Assembly (NCBI GenBank): GCA_900708905.1
Contig: CAADRB010000005.1
Coordinates: 5,358,332-5,422,331, forward strand
Direction of reading: 5' to 3'
Length of the DNA: 64,000 nt
DNA from: Hymenolepis diminuta
Lineage: Eukaryota; Platyhelminthes; Cestoda; Cyclophyllidea; Hymenolepididae
Shown here: positions 51,324 to 63,073 of the stretch, in pieces
Layout: each line of letters starts with the position of its first letter
Position numbering within the stretch: the first letter of the stretch is position 1
Translations under genes and position numbers: made by a program
Notes under the pieces: generated by a model
Told to the model about the DNA's origin: nothing
The model's database searches: none
Seen by the model: the letters and a program-made list of their open reading frames with translations, nothing else

Positions 51324-54300
51324 TTATACAGGTAGCAATTCGATTCGTTTAACAGCTTCTTTTATTTCGTAAGATTCAAACAACCTCACATCGGAAGACT
51401 GAGTCCAGAGTTGCTTGACTACATGCGCAAGCAATTTGGCATCCATCAACACATCTCGATGTTTGGCATTTTGATGTTCCATCTAAACGTGATTAATGAT
51501 TTAGATCATCCTTACCTGAAATTTCCTCTCTGATAGCTGCTCCTCCAACGAATTAACCTTTTTTGTCAGTTCATCTACTTGTGCGAGCTGTTCCACATTA
51601 AGACAGTGAAATCTGTTACGTTCAATTTCAACTGATGAAACAAGTTCCTTGACCTTTTCCTTCCCTAATAATAAAATTTGTTGTTGTTTCTCCATTTCAG
51701 AAAGTTTAATATTGAAAATCTAAAGGGAATATATACGAGTTTTATTTCGAAGCTAAACATTACGTACATACATACATGTATATCTATATGAAGGAACACT
51801 TTCTACACACTTCTCAAAAACATCTCATTACACAGTCTCCATCTTTGACATTTCCGCATGTAATAACTTTGCAGCCACTAACACTTTGACCCTTCTACTT
51901 CTCATTTATAAGCTTGCTGTCAATGAAGCCACTGATCGCAATTGCCTTCTCTTATGTCCTATTATTGCAGCGAAGGATCGTTGGAGATAACATGTGAAGC
52001 TTGAGGAATAGCTGGAGGAAAATCACATTACCTTAGCAGCTAGTCCATCCTCTATACAAATCTTAGCTTGAATCATACTCCTTCATATACCTTCGTGGCT
52101 TATTTATTTTGCCACACTAATTCCTTGAAAAATAAGTAAATAATTCATAAACCAGTACATATGAAGTCTTGGTAACCATGGCGTCTCACTAATGTCAACA
52201 ACATACTATTAAAAAGGAGTGGGACTACAAATCCATTTAGAGACAGGTTTTCTCTAGCAGCCAGCCTTCATGGGAAGGCATTAATTAGGGTTTTGATCAA
52301 TTCTTATCAAGCCTAAAAAGAAACTTAATTTTCTTATATTTCATTTTAAAGTTAATAAATTTTCTTGTGTTGTTGATACTCATTTATGGCGTTCAAATAG
52401 ATTCTTACCACCCACTGTGGCCAACTTACCTCAACATTACTTCGACATTCCTCTCGAAGTTTATCAACTAACCGTCGTTGTTGATTAATTATCTCCTCTG
52501 CATGCTTAATTTTGGTTTCACAATTTTGAGTTAACTGTTTTAGGGCAGAAATCAGTTGTGATTCCCTTGACTGAGCAGTTTTAACCATCTTTTTCATCTC
52601 TAATTCATGCTGTTGAGTGGCAGTTACAAGCTCACTTTCGGTCTGCCTTGACTAAATTTCCCCAAAAAATCATATAAGGGAGTTTTAACCTACCTTAGTT
52701 TCGAGGGACTTTATTCGGTTCAGAAGTCGAATCTGTTCCTCTTTTGATGACTCCAATTCAGTTTGACCCTTTTCAGCTCTCGTCAAAGCATCTTGAAGCT
52801 GAGATTTAAGCAAAACAATTGATTCTCTCATCTCATTTTCATCCATATTTGCTTGTTCTTGAATGAATGTTAATCTCCTTAGAGCTTTTTGTCTAAAAGT
52901 GATGTTAGTTTTTATTTATTTTCTTAACATACGATGTAAAATTGGCTGCCACAAGCGAAATTTTCTTCTCTTCCTCGAGTCTGTTTATCTCATCTCTGAG
53001 AAGTCTGTTCTCCACTTCAGAAGAATTAAGCTGCCTCATAACCTCTTCCAGTTTAGATTCCGCATAGAAAGCTCTGACATTTGAATCAGCTGCATTCTTT
53101 TCGGCCAGTATGAGTGTGGCCTTGATTGTCTCCAATCGTGTATCAGACTGGTTGAGAGCACGATTTAAATTCTCCCGCTGTTGAATCTCTTGATCACGTA
53201 AAGCTTCAGCAAATCGAGATTTCAAAATTTCGATCTCTTCCAAGGCATGGATTCGAGCAGTTTCGGCCTGAAATGCCAAATTTTTAAAATTAAAATTTTC
53301 CAGTCAATAAGACATCTAACCTGCTTACTTATTATACAGGAAGGAGTTAATTTTCAAATGAAAGTTTTATTTTTAAAACCGAACGCACCACGGCAAACCT
53401 TTGTTTAACTAATTCCGCTATCTCCGACATTTCTAGAAATTTTGAAGCCAAATCTGCATTTTCCTTTAACACCTGTTTAAACCGGTCTCGGAAATGAAGA
53501 GCCAGCCTTAGCGTATCTATCTGTTCACTGAAAAAACGATGATAATATTAGATAAGAAATATATGAAGTTTGCATTTTTATTCATACAGACCTTTCCAAC
53601 TGAGAAATTGTCATTTTCAAAGCTGATACTTCGCCAGTGACTGATAAGTCAGGAAGAGATCTCGACAAGTCATGGTGACTTTTACTCCTAAAATTAAATG
53701 AATAAACAAGCCATTTTTAAGTATCCTACCAATAACTCACCCAATGTCATCACACTATTTAAATTACTTAGCCCTACTCTCGATATAAAGTCGAATTCTG
53801 TCATGGAGACCGTTAAACATTTAGTCAAAACAATCAAGTGAGATTATTTAAACCAACCTATACTCCGTCTAGCTACTCAGAAATAGAAGAAAAATAGAGG
53901 GAAATGATGACTAGACAGTTTTTGGATTCATGAAGAGAAGTCGAGTTGAAGCGAAAAAAATCCGAGCAACAAAAGAGGTTTAGTTTGTTGTGGTTAGAGG
54001 CTAACAGTAGATGGTTAAACAAAAGGACCAAGAGTTGATTAGATCAAGATGTATTTAACGAACCTCAATAGAGACATCCAAAGGGTGCAGAAGAATTGAG
54101 AAAAGAGAGGGAAGGAAGATGCGTCTGACAAGCGACGTTCTCTGTGTGTGTATTGAAAGGCTATTTACATTCGTCACTTGGATGAGGACACACGTGAGGA
54201 CATAATTGTATCTGTGCTTTAATTGGACGGGACGGTTGCAGGAAAAGGAAGGGACGGTGTGGACAGGACTGGTTCCGAAAAATCGCCGAGTCAGCTGTGC

Positions 54301-57300
54301 CTCTGCAAATACCATCCGAGGTACACTTAGTTAGCCTTTCCGATCGATAAGGATAGGCCACCTGAGGACATACGATGTTTATCAGTAGAGAGCCTGGGGT
54401 CACAATAAGGTTGACAGTTTCACACATCACTGTGAGGACAAGCTAATTAATTTTAGCGACTAGTGATGACGTAAGATAGAAATTTCGAGGAAGTGGAGGT
54501 ATTCATCCTTCAAATTTATATTTGATCTGAATTAATCAATATCTAAATTTTAACTCCATGGATTTAGTTTAATGCATCATGTTCTAGTGTTTTAAAATTT
54601 AAATTCCGGGATTAATGGGAGCAAACTTTCGTGAAATTTTCCGAACTTATTGATAAAATAGCTATCGAGACAATAAATGCATATGTCGGCTCCCGTTTCA
54701 CTGAAAAAACCTACCTGATGATGCTATAATACTTAGTACCTCTAAGACCAAAAGACAGCTTGTGATGTTTAGGCCAGTTCTGAGATCGAAAGTACTTTTG
54801 ATTAAAACTCGGCAAAATTGCTTAAAGCATTCGTCTAGCCTGATCTTAAAGATATGTCTACTACTGTCCATCACGGGAAGGATGATAACAAATAAATGCT
54901 GTCCAGATCATAGTTCGGTGCTGGGCTCGTACAGAAGATGATAAATGAGGGGTAAAGTGCTGGCAGAAAAAATCCATCTGAAAAATCTAGCCGCCACAAC
55001 TGTAAAAGCAAAACTGAACCTCTCGGCAAATCCGCCCAAAGAGGCGATGAAATCGCTAAACTTTTATAGAATTCCTAATTACCGAAATTAGAAAAATCTA
55101 GATTCAAAGACTTGGCTTAGGCAGCACAATGCAGATGCGAAGTAAGTGTGTGGTGAGAAAGAGGGTTCGATTTGGATGCAGAATCCTAATAAGAAATCTA
55201 TCCCACGTTTAGAAGAATGCCAACCACAAATAAAAGGTGTGAGAAAAAAGGAAATAGTCGGCATGGGCGCTTGATGTCATCGACTCTTTGCAAACGCGTG
55301 TGAAATGAGAGGCATTTCGATGAGGCAATCACCGATATGCAGACATCCCACAAGTTGATGGAATTCCTTGTCAGTGGATGGCGGATGCAAGAACTATGTG
55401 AAGAAGAATGACAGTGAAATCCTTTGAAAACATGTCATCCGGAAGTTCAGTGTGGCGATGAAAAGAAAATCAGAATTCAGACAACCTGACAAATTCAAAG
55501 TCAAGATGCAGCAAGGATTTGATTCTTGACTAATCTCAAAAAACCTTCTGGCATCGATTAAATCGCTTCTATCGGCCTTTTGTTCTTTACCTTCTCCATG
55601 ATCAAAGACTCAGTTTTTGCTTTGACATGGGGCAATAGTGGTAATAAGCTATATACAAGTTACCCTAGAAGTTTTCTGCTAATTTTTCTTAGAATTTTGA
55701 ATTCAGTTTTAAAAATAGGAGTTTCATTCTTATTAGAAGTTATCAATGATATTATGTACGTACTGTATCAATTTATACATTTTATAAATCTTAACATCTA
55801 AGTGGAAGTGTCTTGAATAAAACACAGATTAAATTTTGAATACCTATGTATCGAGAAGAGAAGTTGATATTCTTAGTCAATATTTCTGTAACTTCTGAAG
55901 AACTAACATGATATTTCTTCAAACTATTTTATATAAAGGAAACGGGAAAACTCCCATAACAGTATTTGTTCTTTCATAAGAAAAAAAGAATATGTTAATT
56001 AAAGTGGTATTTAAACCAAATACTCACCTTAAATAGCGCAGCTCATTACTCATCCGCGCAAGCTTGGCTTTATACATTTGCTCAAGGCGCATCTTAAAAT
56101 ATGAAATATTTCGGATTATAATCTTACAAGTTGATTGTTATGCATATCAAAATTTCCTGGCGGTTCAAGTTTCAAGGGTGTTGATTGAACGCGTTGGGCG
56201 GTATCGTTTATCATCTTAATAGAAAAAACTGGAGTAAACAAAATAACACATCAATCCAACCTGTTGAGCATTTAATGTTTCGACATTTTTAAGTAATTCG
56301 GGTCTTAAGGGATTTGGCGGGGTAATTTCGACTTTCATCTTAATAATAAGTGCTTTATTACGATTTTATGAAGGTTGGACTTACAAGATGATTATTTGAA
56401 ATGTCCGAAATTTTTGGTAAGAGTAGAAGATGTGGCAATGATTCGGATACTCTGGAATTTAATAGAGGCTCGTTTCCATGATCTAACTATAATAAGGGAG
56501 AGAAATACTGATTGATATGCGAAATTCGGGTAACCAGAAATACGATCAGATAACTAATGTCCGCAATTTTTTAGACTTGCTGCCAATTGAGTTTGCCATA
56601 AATTATGTACTGTGTATTTAGTATAAGATATGGCTTCAATTAAAATAAAGTAAGAATACCTTATGCACTTTGGCGCTGCAAAAATTAGGCTCTAATGACC
56701 CGGAGACATGGCTATTTCTTAATCAAAGTTGGTACATAGTAACTATCTTGATGTTATTTCAATGAAAAGTAGGAGCTATGTTTACAGTTATATTTGAGTG
56801 TTGTTTATATTTCCACTATGCATACCCCGTTTATCACACACAAAATTAAATAAAATCAAAGCTAATCCATATGTGAACAGATATTTCGAGAAATTCATTA
56901 GTGACATAATTCCAAATTCACCTTTAAGAGCCTGAATCCATAATTTCCACTACTACCACTCTGAGGTGAAATAAAATCTCGTTGATTAAATTTGGGTGAT
57001 TCACGAGTGGAACCTTGTTGATTTAGTTCAAGTAATTTATGAGAGTCAATGGAGAGTCTGAGAAATGGCGGACCTTCAGAGTCAATATTTGAAACTGAAG
57101 TTGCGGAGCGAATTCTTCGATTTTGTAAAATTTCAGGAAGTGATGCATTTTGATTTTTGCATAAACCACCAGCAGAATAACTTCGTGTCACTGGAACTAA
57201 ACATCAGTATTGATTTTTTATTTTATGAACAACAAATAAAATGTCATACATCGGAAAAATCTTCCAGTTGGATATCTGGATTGCTGCACGTCAGTCTCCA

Positions 57301-57301
57301 T
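51324..57301 (-). CDS. Unrecognised long coiled-coil protein, 13 exons
   Basis: Exons in transcript order: 57250-57301, 56922-57196, 56385-56486, 56261-56338, 56128-56214, 56028-56092, 53592-53687, 53389-53527, 52933-53267, 52694-52892, 52430-52651, 51516-51719, 51324-51482. Total 2,013 nt, 670 residues, phase kept throughout. Residues 1-200 are Ser/Asn/Pro-rich and probably disordered. From about residue 200 to 625 the chain is heptad-rich with Glu, Lys, Gln and Leu (for example EVENRLLRDEINRLEEEKK and LLGKEKVKELVSSVEIER), typical of a dimeric coiled coil. It ends AVKRIELLPV. Such proteins are often centrosomal, ciliary or Golgi; there is a faint resemblance in the C-terminal third to SCLT1, too weak to name it. 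Exons 4, 5, 6 and 13 all begin with an ATG codon directly after the acceptor AG. The start is the first ATG after an acceptor-like TAG, 7 nt upstream. Confidence 0.8.
53688..56027. other. Intron 6 of the coiled-coil gene (2.3 kb)
   Basis: Contains the second member of the dispersed repeat pair (55480-55604). The part to its left (about 54780-55480) has a higher G+C and a coding-like feel, with no open frame, which suggests a decayed mobile element whose right end is the shared repeat. This is an impression, not a family match. Confidence 0.45.
55480..55604 (+). repeat. Dispersed repeat, member B
   Basis: Partner of 24015-24138, in the same plus-strand orientation: GACAACCTGAC, TTCAAAGTCAAGATG, CTTCTGGCAT, AATCGCTTCTATC and CCATGATCA blocks in the same order. 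It lies in intron 6 of the coiled-coil gene. Confidence 0.6.
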
Positions 57302-57308
57302 ATACGAT

Positions 57309-58400
57309 CTACAGTTAAAATATTAGAAAGTAGCAATATCTTTAAAAATTTACATTAAATTGCACAAATAATAAGAACTGCGCCTAGTAAAATGAACATA
57401 AATTGTCTACAGGTAATTTAATCATTTATTATTTATAATAAAAACCTTGTTTGGTGATAAATGGCATAAAAATTAGTAAGTAAATATTAATGAAAAGTCT
57501 AATAACTTCCTAACATTTTATTTGAAAAAATTACTTCAGATACCTAAAAATTAGGATTCATCAGAATTAACTGGCTTAATATCTTATGATTTGCAAAAGT
57601 TAACATTCGATTGGTTGAGAATTCCAGATTCTAATTGTGCACCGCTACGTTGCCATGGAATTAGTCATTGAGGTATGACCAAAATTATCAGCATTGATTT
57701 TATAGTCGATTATTCACATAAGAACAAAATCACACGAGATCATCCTTGTAATAGTAAATTTTTATAAATTTGGTTAATAATCACCTAGTATAATGCTTGT
57801 AAATTAATTATATTTTGGGTTTTTTTGCGGTCGTTTAAAATATTATATGGTAAGATTGGATCACTTAATTTCATTTTAGAGACATAATTCTTGAAATGGA
57901 TATATTTTCTATGCATATCCATTTACATATATATACGAATAGACAGTGTTATTGACTGGCATGCCTTTGCCCTATCATTGTACATTTAGTACGAATGAAA
58001 ACAAGGTCGGATAAGTCCCAGTCGACCTTACCGAATGTATCACAATAGTTAACTTATTATCAATTCCACTGCGTTCACCCAACCTACTAGGAAGGAAATA
58101 ATATGCTTAAGAAGCCATCCTAAAACTAAACCGAAGAGCATCAAGAACAACCGGTCAAATCGCGCTAACATTTATGTCCCACATAAACCGCCTTCAACGC
58201 CGCCCACATTGCAAGTGTTCCGCAGATCAGTGCGCTACAAGAACAGGTAAAAATCAGGAATAACAAGATTAGTTAATCTCTTTACAAAATATAAAAGCGA
58301 GTTAATCTACACAGAACGTAAGACAATATGCACACCATGAATCCTGAATTCAAATATTAATAGCAAAGCAGAACAATAGTCTCATCCATCATTAATTCTC
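57309..58400. other. Intergenic region between RMDN-like and coiled-coil genes
   Basis: AT-rich, about 1.1 kb between two minus-strand genes. It must hold the RMDN-like 3' UTR and the coiled-coil gene's 5' region. An acceptor-like CTGTAG lies just before the coiled-coil gene's first ATG. No other feature recognised. Confidence 0.5.
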
Positions 58401-61400
58401 TCATCTCGGTAAATATGACATATAAAGAGACAACAGTTGATCTAATTCCTTCCGCAAAGCAGGCCTTTCTGCCACAAGATCACCAACATGATCCACACTC
58501 GATGAATCACTCTCATCAGGTTCTTGAGTAGTTTCATCACTGGAAATTATCGCTTGACTGAGGATCCTGCCGGCTGAATTTAGCCACCGTACTGCAGATT
58601 CGTAGTTTGATTCAGCATATTCGCAGCGAGCGAGGAAGATTGCATTTACTGCCCATTGATTGGGGGACAAGCGTTCAGCCTGTGCGAATAAAATAGTGCA
58701 ATGAGGTAGTCGTACATAAAATACTACTTATAAACTAATAAGCGGTTAAGTACCTCAAGAAACTCTGACTTAGCTTCCTGTAGCGTGGCCGTAGGCGGTG
58801 TTGCAAATAAACGCATTGCGATTTGACGTTCGATCCAAGAAAGATTATATACCTGAAAAATAAGTGGTCGACATAAACTATTTAAAATTAATGAACGAAG
58901 AAAAAGACTCATCCTAAATAGGACGCTAGTTTAAAAAAGTTTAATGTAAAATTAATATCAGAAGAGAAAAGTCAAAATTATCAGGAAAGAGTGACGCTAA
59001 TACGCCTGTTCAATATTCGACAAATAATTTGAACAATAAATTAACAACTATACAAACAAATGACTGAAATTAACATGCAACTTTTCGACTTTTTCAACAA
59101 ATGCAAAAACGGCCATGATAAACCAGACAACATTTATGTGCCCAATACAGAAACAACACACAGTCAAAATAACTGTTAATGGATACAATTTGCCTATCAT
59201 GAATTTACTAAACTATCAGGCATTACATGAACATATAGAGTTTAAAACAGATGAAACATACGTGGTACACCTAAAAGCAGATGAAGACATTTGAAACATA
59301 AGAAACTGGCACATAATATCGTGGCAAAACGCGTCTTAGGAAAACACACAACGAGTTTTGATTAACAATTCAACGAACACGAAAGTGTAATTTGAACCCA
59401 AGGTGAGGGAACAGAAAATCACATTAGTTATTTCCTTACTGTGATGTAAAACGTACATTTACTAAGATTGAAATAAGGTTTGGTTTGATTAATCAATAAA
59501 GTTCAACTTGTTGTGGTCTACTTTAAGATGGACAACTCAATCAGTTGTTTTTACCCTGAACTGGTGTCTCGTCATCCGATATGCCTCCCTAGTGTGCATC
59601 TGGATTGATCTGAAACGATACTAACTGTAGACACTTCCCATGAAACATAGTCTATCGCTCATAGGGTGAGTACTCATTCCAATCTCCCAAGATCTACGTA
59701 AGCCCATCTTTTGGCTTAGATTTCAACCAACCCTCCCAACAACTAACCTCTAATTGGACTTCACTCTACTTCCTGAGTTTTCGTATACTTCGCTCGACAC
59801 AATCCTATTTAATTTCTATCCTGTTGTGAATATTATAACAAGTTTAGACAGACTTGATGAACTCTCTCTCTCTCTTTCCCACACACTTCTCCGGACTATA
59901 AATAACGAAATTCTTCCAATAAAAGATACTCAATGACAGTAAAGTTTGTGCCACTTTGATAAATTGACAGGTTTTAGCCTCTATATCAGTTGTTCAAAGG
60001 CAAAGCACGGAGATAGCGATGGAATGCAAGTCCACCTCCATCACAGTGACACAAAATTTGTCCTCATTAAATCAAAACTCATTTTTGGACTTGTGAAATG
60101 TGCAACACCAATGAATTTGAGATAAAAGTAATGATAAAACTTAGGTCGACTTACTTCATAACACCAACGACCCTTGAGAATATGACAGTAAGCATTGGTG
60201 GGATCCAATTCAAGCGATATGCTGATGTATCTCTAAGGGAAAAAATCTGAATGAATTCATTTAAGAGACCGAAACATGGACTAATCTCTTTATAGTGCCG
60301 GCATGATTTACCATAAAATACGTATTTCAATGAATGTTTCCTTCAGACCGAATAAAAGACCGCATTTCAACTCAAATCTTGAAGCCTCCCTGATTTAGAG
60401 TCTCGTACTCTGCGAACTCTCTAATGACCAGTACTCATTAACGCATTTAATCGTTAAAAATAAATATTTTCAAGACTAGATTCCATGTTTTCAGCCTGTT
60501 TATTCCATACTTGAGCGGTCAATCGTCTCAGATAAAGTCCAAATCTGTAAGTCTCTAAGTTAAATGATTAATCACTTGGTTTGATCGCACGGTCCATTCA
60601 AACACGGCTACAGCGACATTGTGCTTGTATTTTCATCGTGTCCTTGCAAGCCTTAGTGTTTAACTAAACCATAAAATTATTTAGACGCACCATGCACTCG
60701 CAGCTACCAATTTCCGCTTTACTGCCCCCTCAATTCATATGGTTCTTACCTTTTTAAACTGAATCTTGAACGATACACTCTTGTACCTTGTAATAAACCG
60801 GAAAGGCGATAGATTAGATGGACTGTAGTAACTCTAAGAACAAGTTCCAAGATAACAACAAAATGTATTCGATATCAAAAGATGAAGTGATTTACTGTTC
60901 CTATACGTTGCTACCGGTACTAGACATTGTTACTACTGTTATTTAGCCTATGAAACTCCTACAATACTTCATCAAAACTCACTTCAAATTCATAGCCCAA
61001 TTGAATTCTCTGAGATATTGCAGTACTTGAGGTATTGGCCAAGAGTCCAATGAATACAGCCAACCACTGATAGGCTCTCGCGGCATCTTTCTGTACATCT
61101 TTGAAATTTTCTGAACCATTTGCTGTCATCGCTTTGGCAACATCAGCCTGGCGAACAGCTGAACGCGCAATCGACAGACCTACATCTATCCAATCGCTCT
61201 TGTCTGATGATAAGGTTCCAGCTGCAATAGCATTGGGGTCAGTGACTTTGGTCAGATACATGAAATGAACTGCTCGAGTGAAACGCCAAAGAAAAGCTGG
61301 ATGATGTCTGAACTAAAATAGAAAAAGTGCCAATTCTAAGAATGAGTAGTTCCAAAAGCAAATACTAATTTAAGTCAAAGGACGTGTCCTGTTTATTTTA

Positions 61401-63073
61401 GTGAAAAATGCTTCTAAGAATTAGGAAGATCAATATTTCCTTTTTCAAATAAAGGCGAATTATAAACATTTTGAAATTCAAAGTGCACATATAATCATAA
61501 TTACGGAAGTCCCAAAAGGACAAACATAAATTGTACCTTATTTACAGTAGATACAATTCAGCCGAACATCTGTGGGTTCGATCCCGAAGCAAATGCATCG
61601 GTGAAATACAAAATTCACAATAACTAAACCGACTAAATACTGATCAACCTACTGAGAGCTTAAGATAAATTTCCTTTCTTTCAAAATAGAAACTTAGAAT
61701 ATACAATGCAATATGCCAGATATTATTGTTCTAAAATTTGGGAGAGTAAAACCACTTACGATGAAAAACAAATAAAGGTGTCATGGAGATCGCTCCAAAA
61801 AATGTTGCAAAAAGAAGTGACATGGTGTCATTAGAGTATAAACGCAGACACCTACTTAGATTAATAATAATTTTATGTAATGGTTTCCAGCAATTCAAGG
61901 CCGTGAATATCAAAAGCGAGTAATACAAAGCATAAACTAGCCATGCAACTACTCTTCTAAATTTTGTGCCCATATGTAGGCTTTCCTATGATGGTCCCGA
62001 GATCAAGGCGCTCTACTTATACGAACATTACATTCAAAACGAAACACTACAAAACAGTGCCCGAAAAGAAGATGCATGAAAGATAATAATTACGCTTCAC
62101 AGTCCCCTTAAACCAACGTACGGGAAGTTTAAAGTCATATATAATTTTGTCTAATTCGTATCTTTGATACGATCTAATTTATAAATGGATTTATCGTAAT
62201 GTAAACTAGTTAATTTGCGAGTTTGCAGTTTTAATATTATGGAACTAATTCATCAGATTTGATGAGCGCATGATAGGTGATCATGTTCAAAACAGTGATA
62301 ATCACCACCAATCAAACTGAGGATATCACCGTGATGATTATTTCGTATGCTTCTAACCATTAACTGACATTCATCCCTATTTCCAAATCGCGTCTCCGAT
62401 CATTTTCGACAATAATAGACAAATTTCGTCATTATTCTCACAACCTCAAATCGAAACAAATTACGACTAACTCGCATTACAGTAACTTATCCATCTACAT
62501 ATTCACACGAGAAGCTGAGTGATTCAAGAAGGAGAGTGACTCAAAAATGGAAAATCACGCATCGACCCCACCCCAAGAAGTCAAAGGTGGTAATAGTGCA
62601 AAATATTGAATTTTTCAAATTTAAAGAAAAAGTATGAACCGAAATAAAGTAAAAACACCTATTTTATAGGTACGTACCTTCCTCTTGTACTCCAGGCACA
62701 TGAAGTAGTACGATTCGGCTTTGGAGTTGAGATCAGCGCCCGGCGAAGCACGACTAACTGATTGAGCAAGTTTATCCAAATGGAGAGTCACTTCGGAGGG
62801 AAGTGGTTGGCTCGGTGGTGCAGCAAGTGAGAAGAGGGATAATGAGGAGGAGCGTGCAGACGTAAACTCACCACTGCCATCACTGAAGAAGCAAGTTAGT
62901 TATTATTTTCAAGTCTATTTTACTCTCCTCTCAAATATTATGGAAACTTAAAATCAACGCTATGAATACCAAGTATAATTGAGCGCATTTAAATACCTAT
63001 CTTAGAGAAAATGTTTAATACCCTTTGGCAAGTCTTGCTAATTCTTCTGAGCATCGAACCCAAGTCGATGTAT
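58401..63073 (-). CDS. Regulator of microtubule dynamics (RMDN/FAM82) family protein, 5' end unresolved
   Basis: Exons in transcript order: 63022-63073 (less certain), 62678-62882, 60983-61312, 60155-60232, 58754-58852, 58401-58679; at least 347 residues, phases compatible. Diagnostic RMDN blocks follow in order: FRHHPAFLWRFTRAVHFMYL, YQWLAVFIGLL, LELDPTNAYCHILKGRWCYE, NLSWIERQIAMRLFATPPTA, LQEAKSEFLEAERLSPNQW and RCEYAESNYESAVRWLNSAG. These are TPR-like helical repeats. Family members bind microtubules or tether organelles; RMDN3 sits at mitochondria-ER contacts. I cannot tell which paralogue this is. Exon 58754-58852 is ended at GAG|GTACTT because reading on would give a foreign tail and lose the conserved EAERL junction. 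The first listed exon needs a phase-1 upstream exon that I could not find, so the start lies in 63074-64000 or beyond the window. Confidence 0.87.
59862..59875. repeat. Short (CT)n run
   Basis: Seven CT units in the intron between RMDN-like exons 58754-58852 and 60155-60232. Confidence 0.6.
61572..61640 (+). mobile_element. Possible divergent SINE-like copy
   Basis: Contains the B-box match GGGTTCGATCCC followed by GCATCGGTGAA and AACTAAACCGACTAAATA, which can be lined up with the B box, CATCCAGTGAA and GGTTAAATCTGGCTAACATA blocks of copy 1. The resemblance is weak outside the B box. Confidence 0.3.
61731..61973 (-). CDS. Candidate small two-helix membrane protein nested in RMDN-like intron
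   Basis: An ATG-initiated 80-codon ORF with a basic start (MGTKFRRV), a hydrophobic helix at about residues 8-28 (VAWLVYALYYSLLIFTALNC) and another at about 51-70 (MSLLFATFFGAISMTPLFVF). It ends HRKWFYSPKF. An acceptor-like TCATAG lies 12 nt upstream of the ATG, as for the window's other genes. It lies on the same strand within the intron between RMDN-like exons 62678-62882 and 60983-61312. A GTAAGT near its end could start a 29-nt intron (to TTTTAG), which would shorten the protein to about 73 residues. I do not recognise the family; it may be a real small gene, an alternative exon or chance. Confidence 0.4.
   Translation of the reverse strand: MGTKFRRVVAWLVYALYYSLLIFTALNCWKPLHKIIINLSRCLRLYSNDTMSLLFATFFGAISMTPLFVFHRKWFYSPKF

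Noticed and set aside
54055..54430. Two overlapping minus-strand ORFs with Cys and Pro
   Set aside because: Lie inside intron 6 of the coiled-coil gene with no splice partners or recognisable family.
51324..57301. Naming the coiled-coil gene SCLT1 or SDCCAG8
   Set aside because: Resemblance is limited to generic heptad composition and a few scattered residues; a profile search would be needed.
58724..58753. Extension of the RMDN-like exon past GAG (reading VLNRLLVYK)
   Set aside because: A GTACTT donor gives the family-like EAERL junction in phase; the extension hits a stop and resembles nothing.
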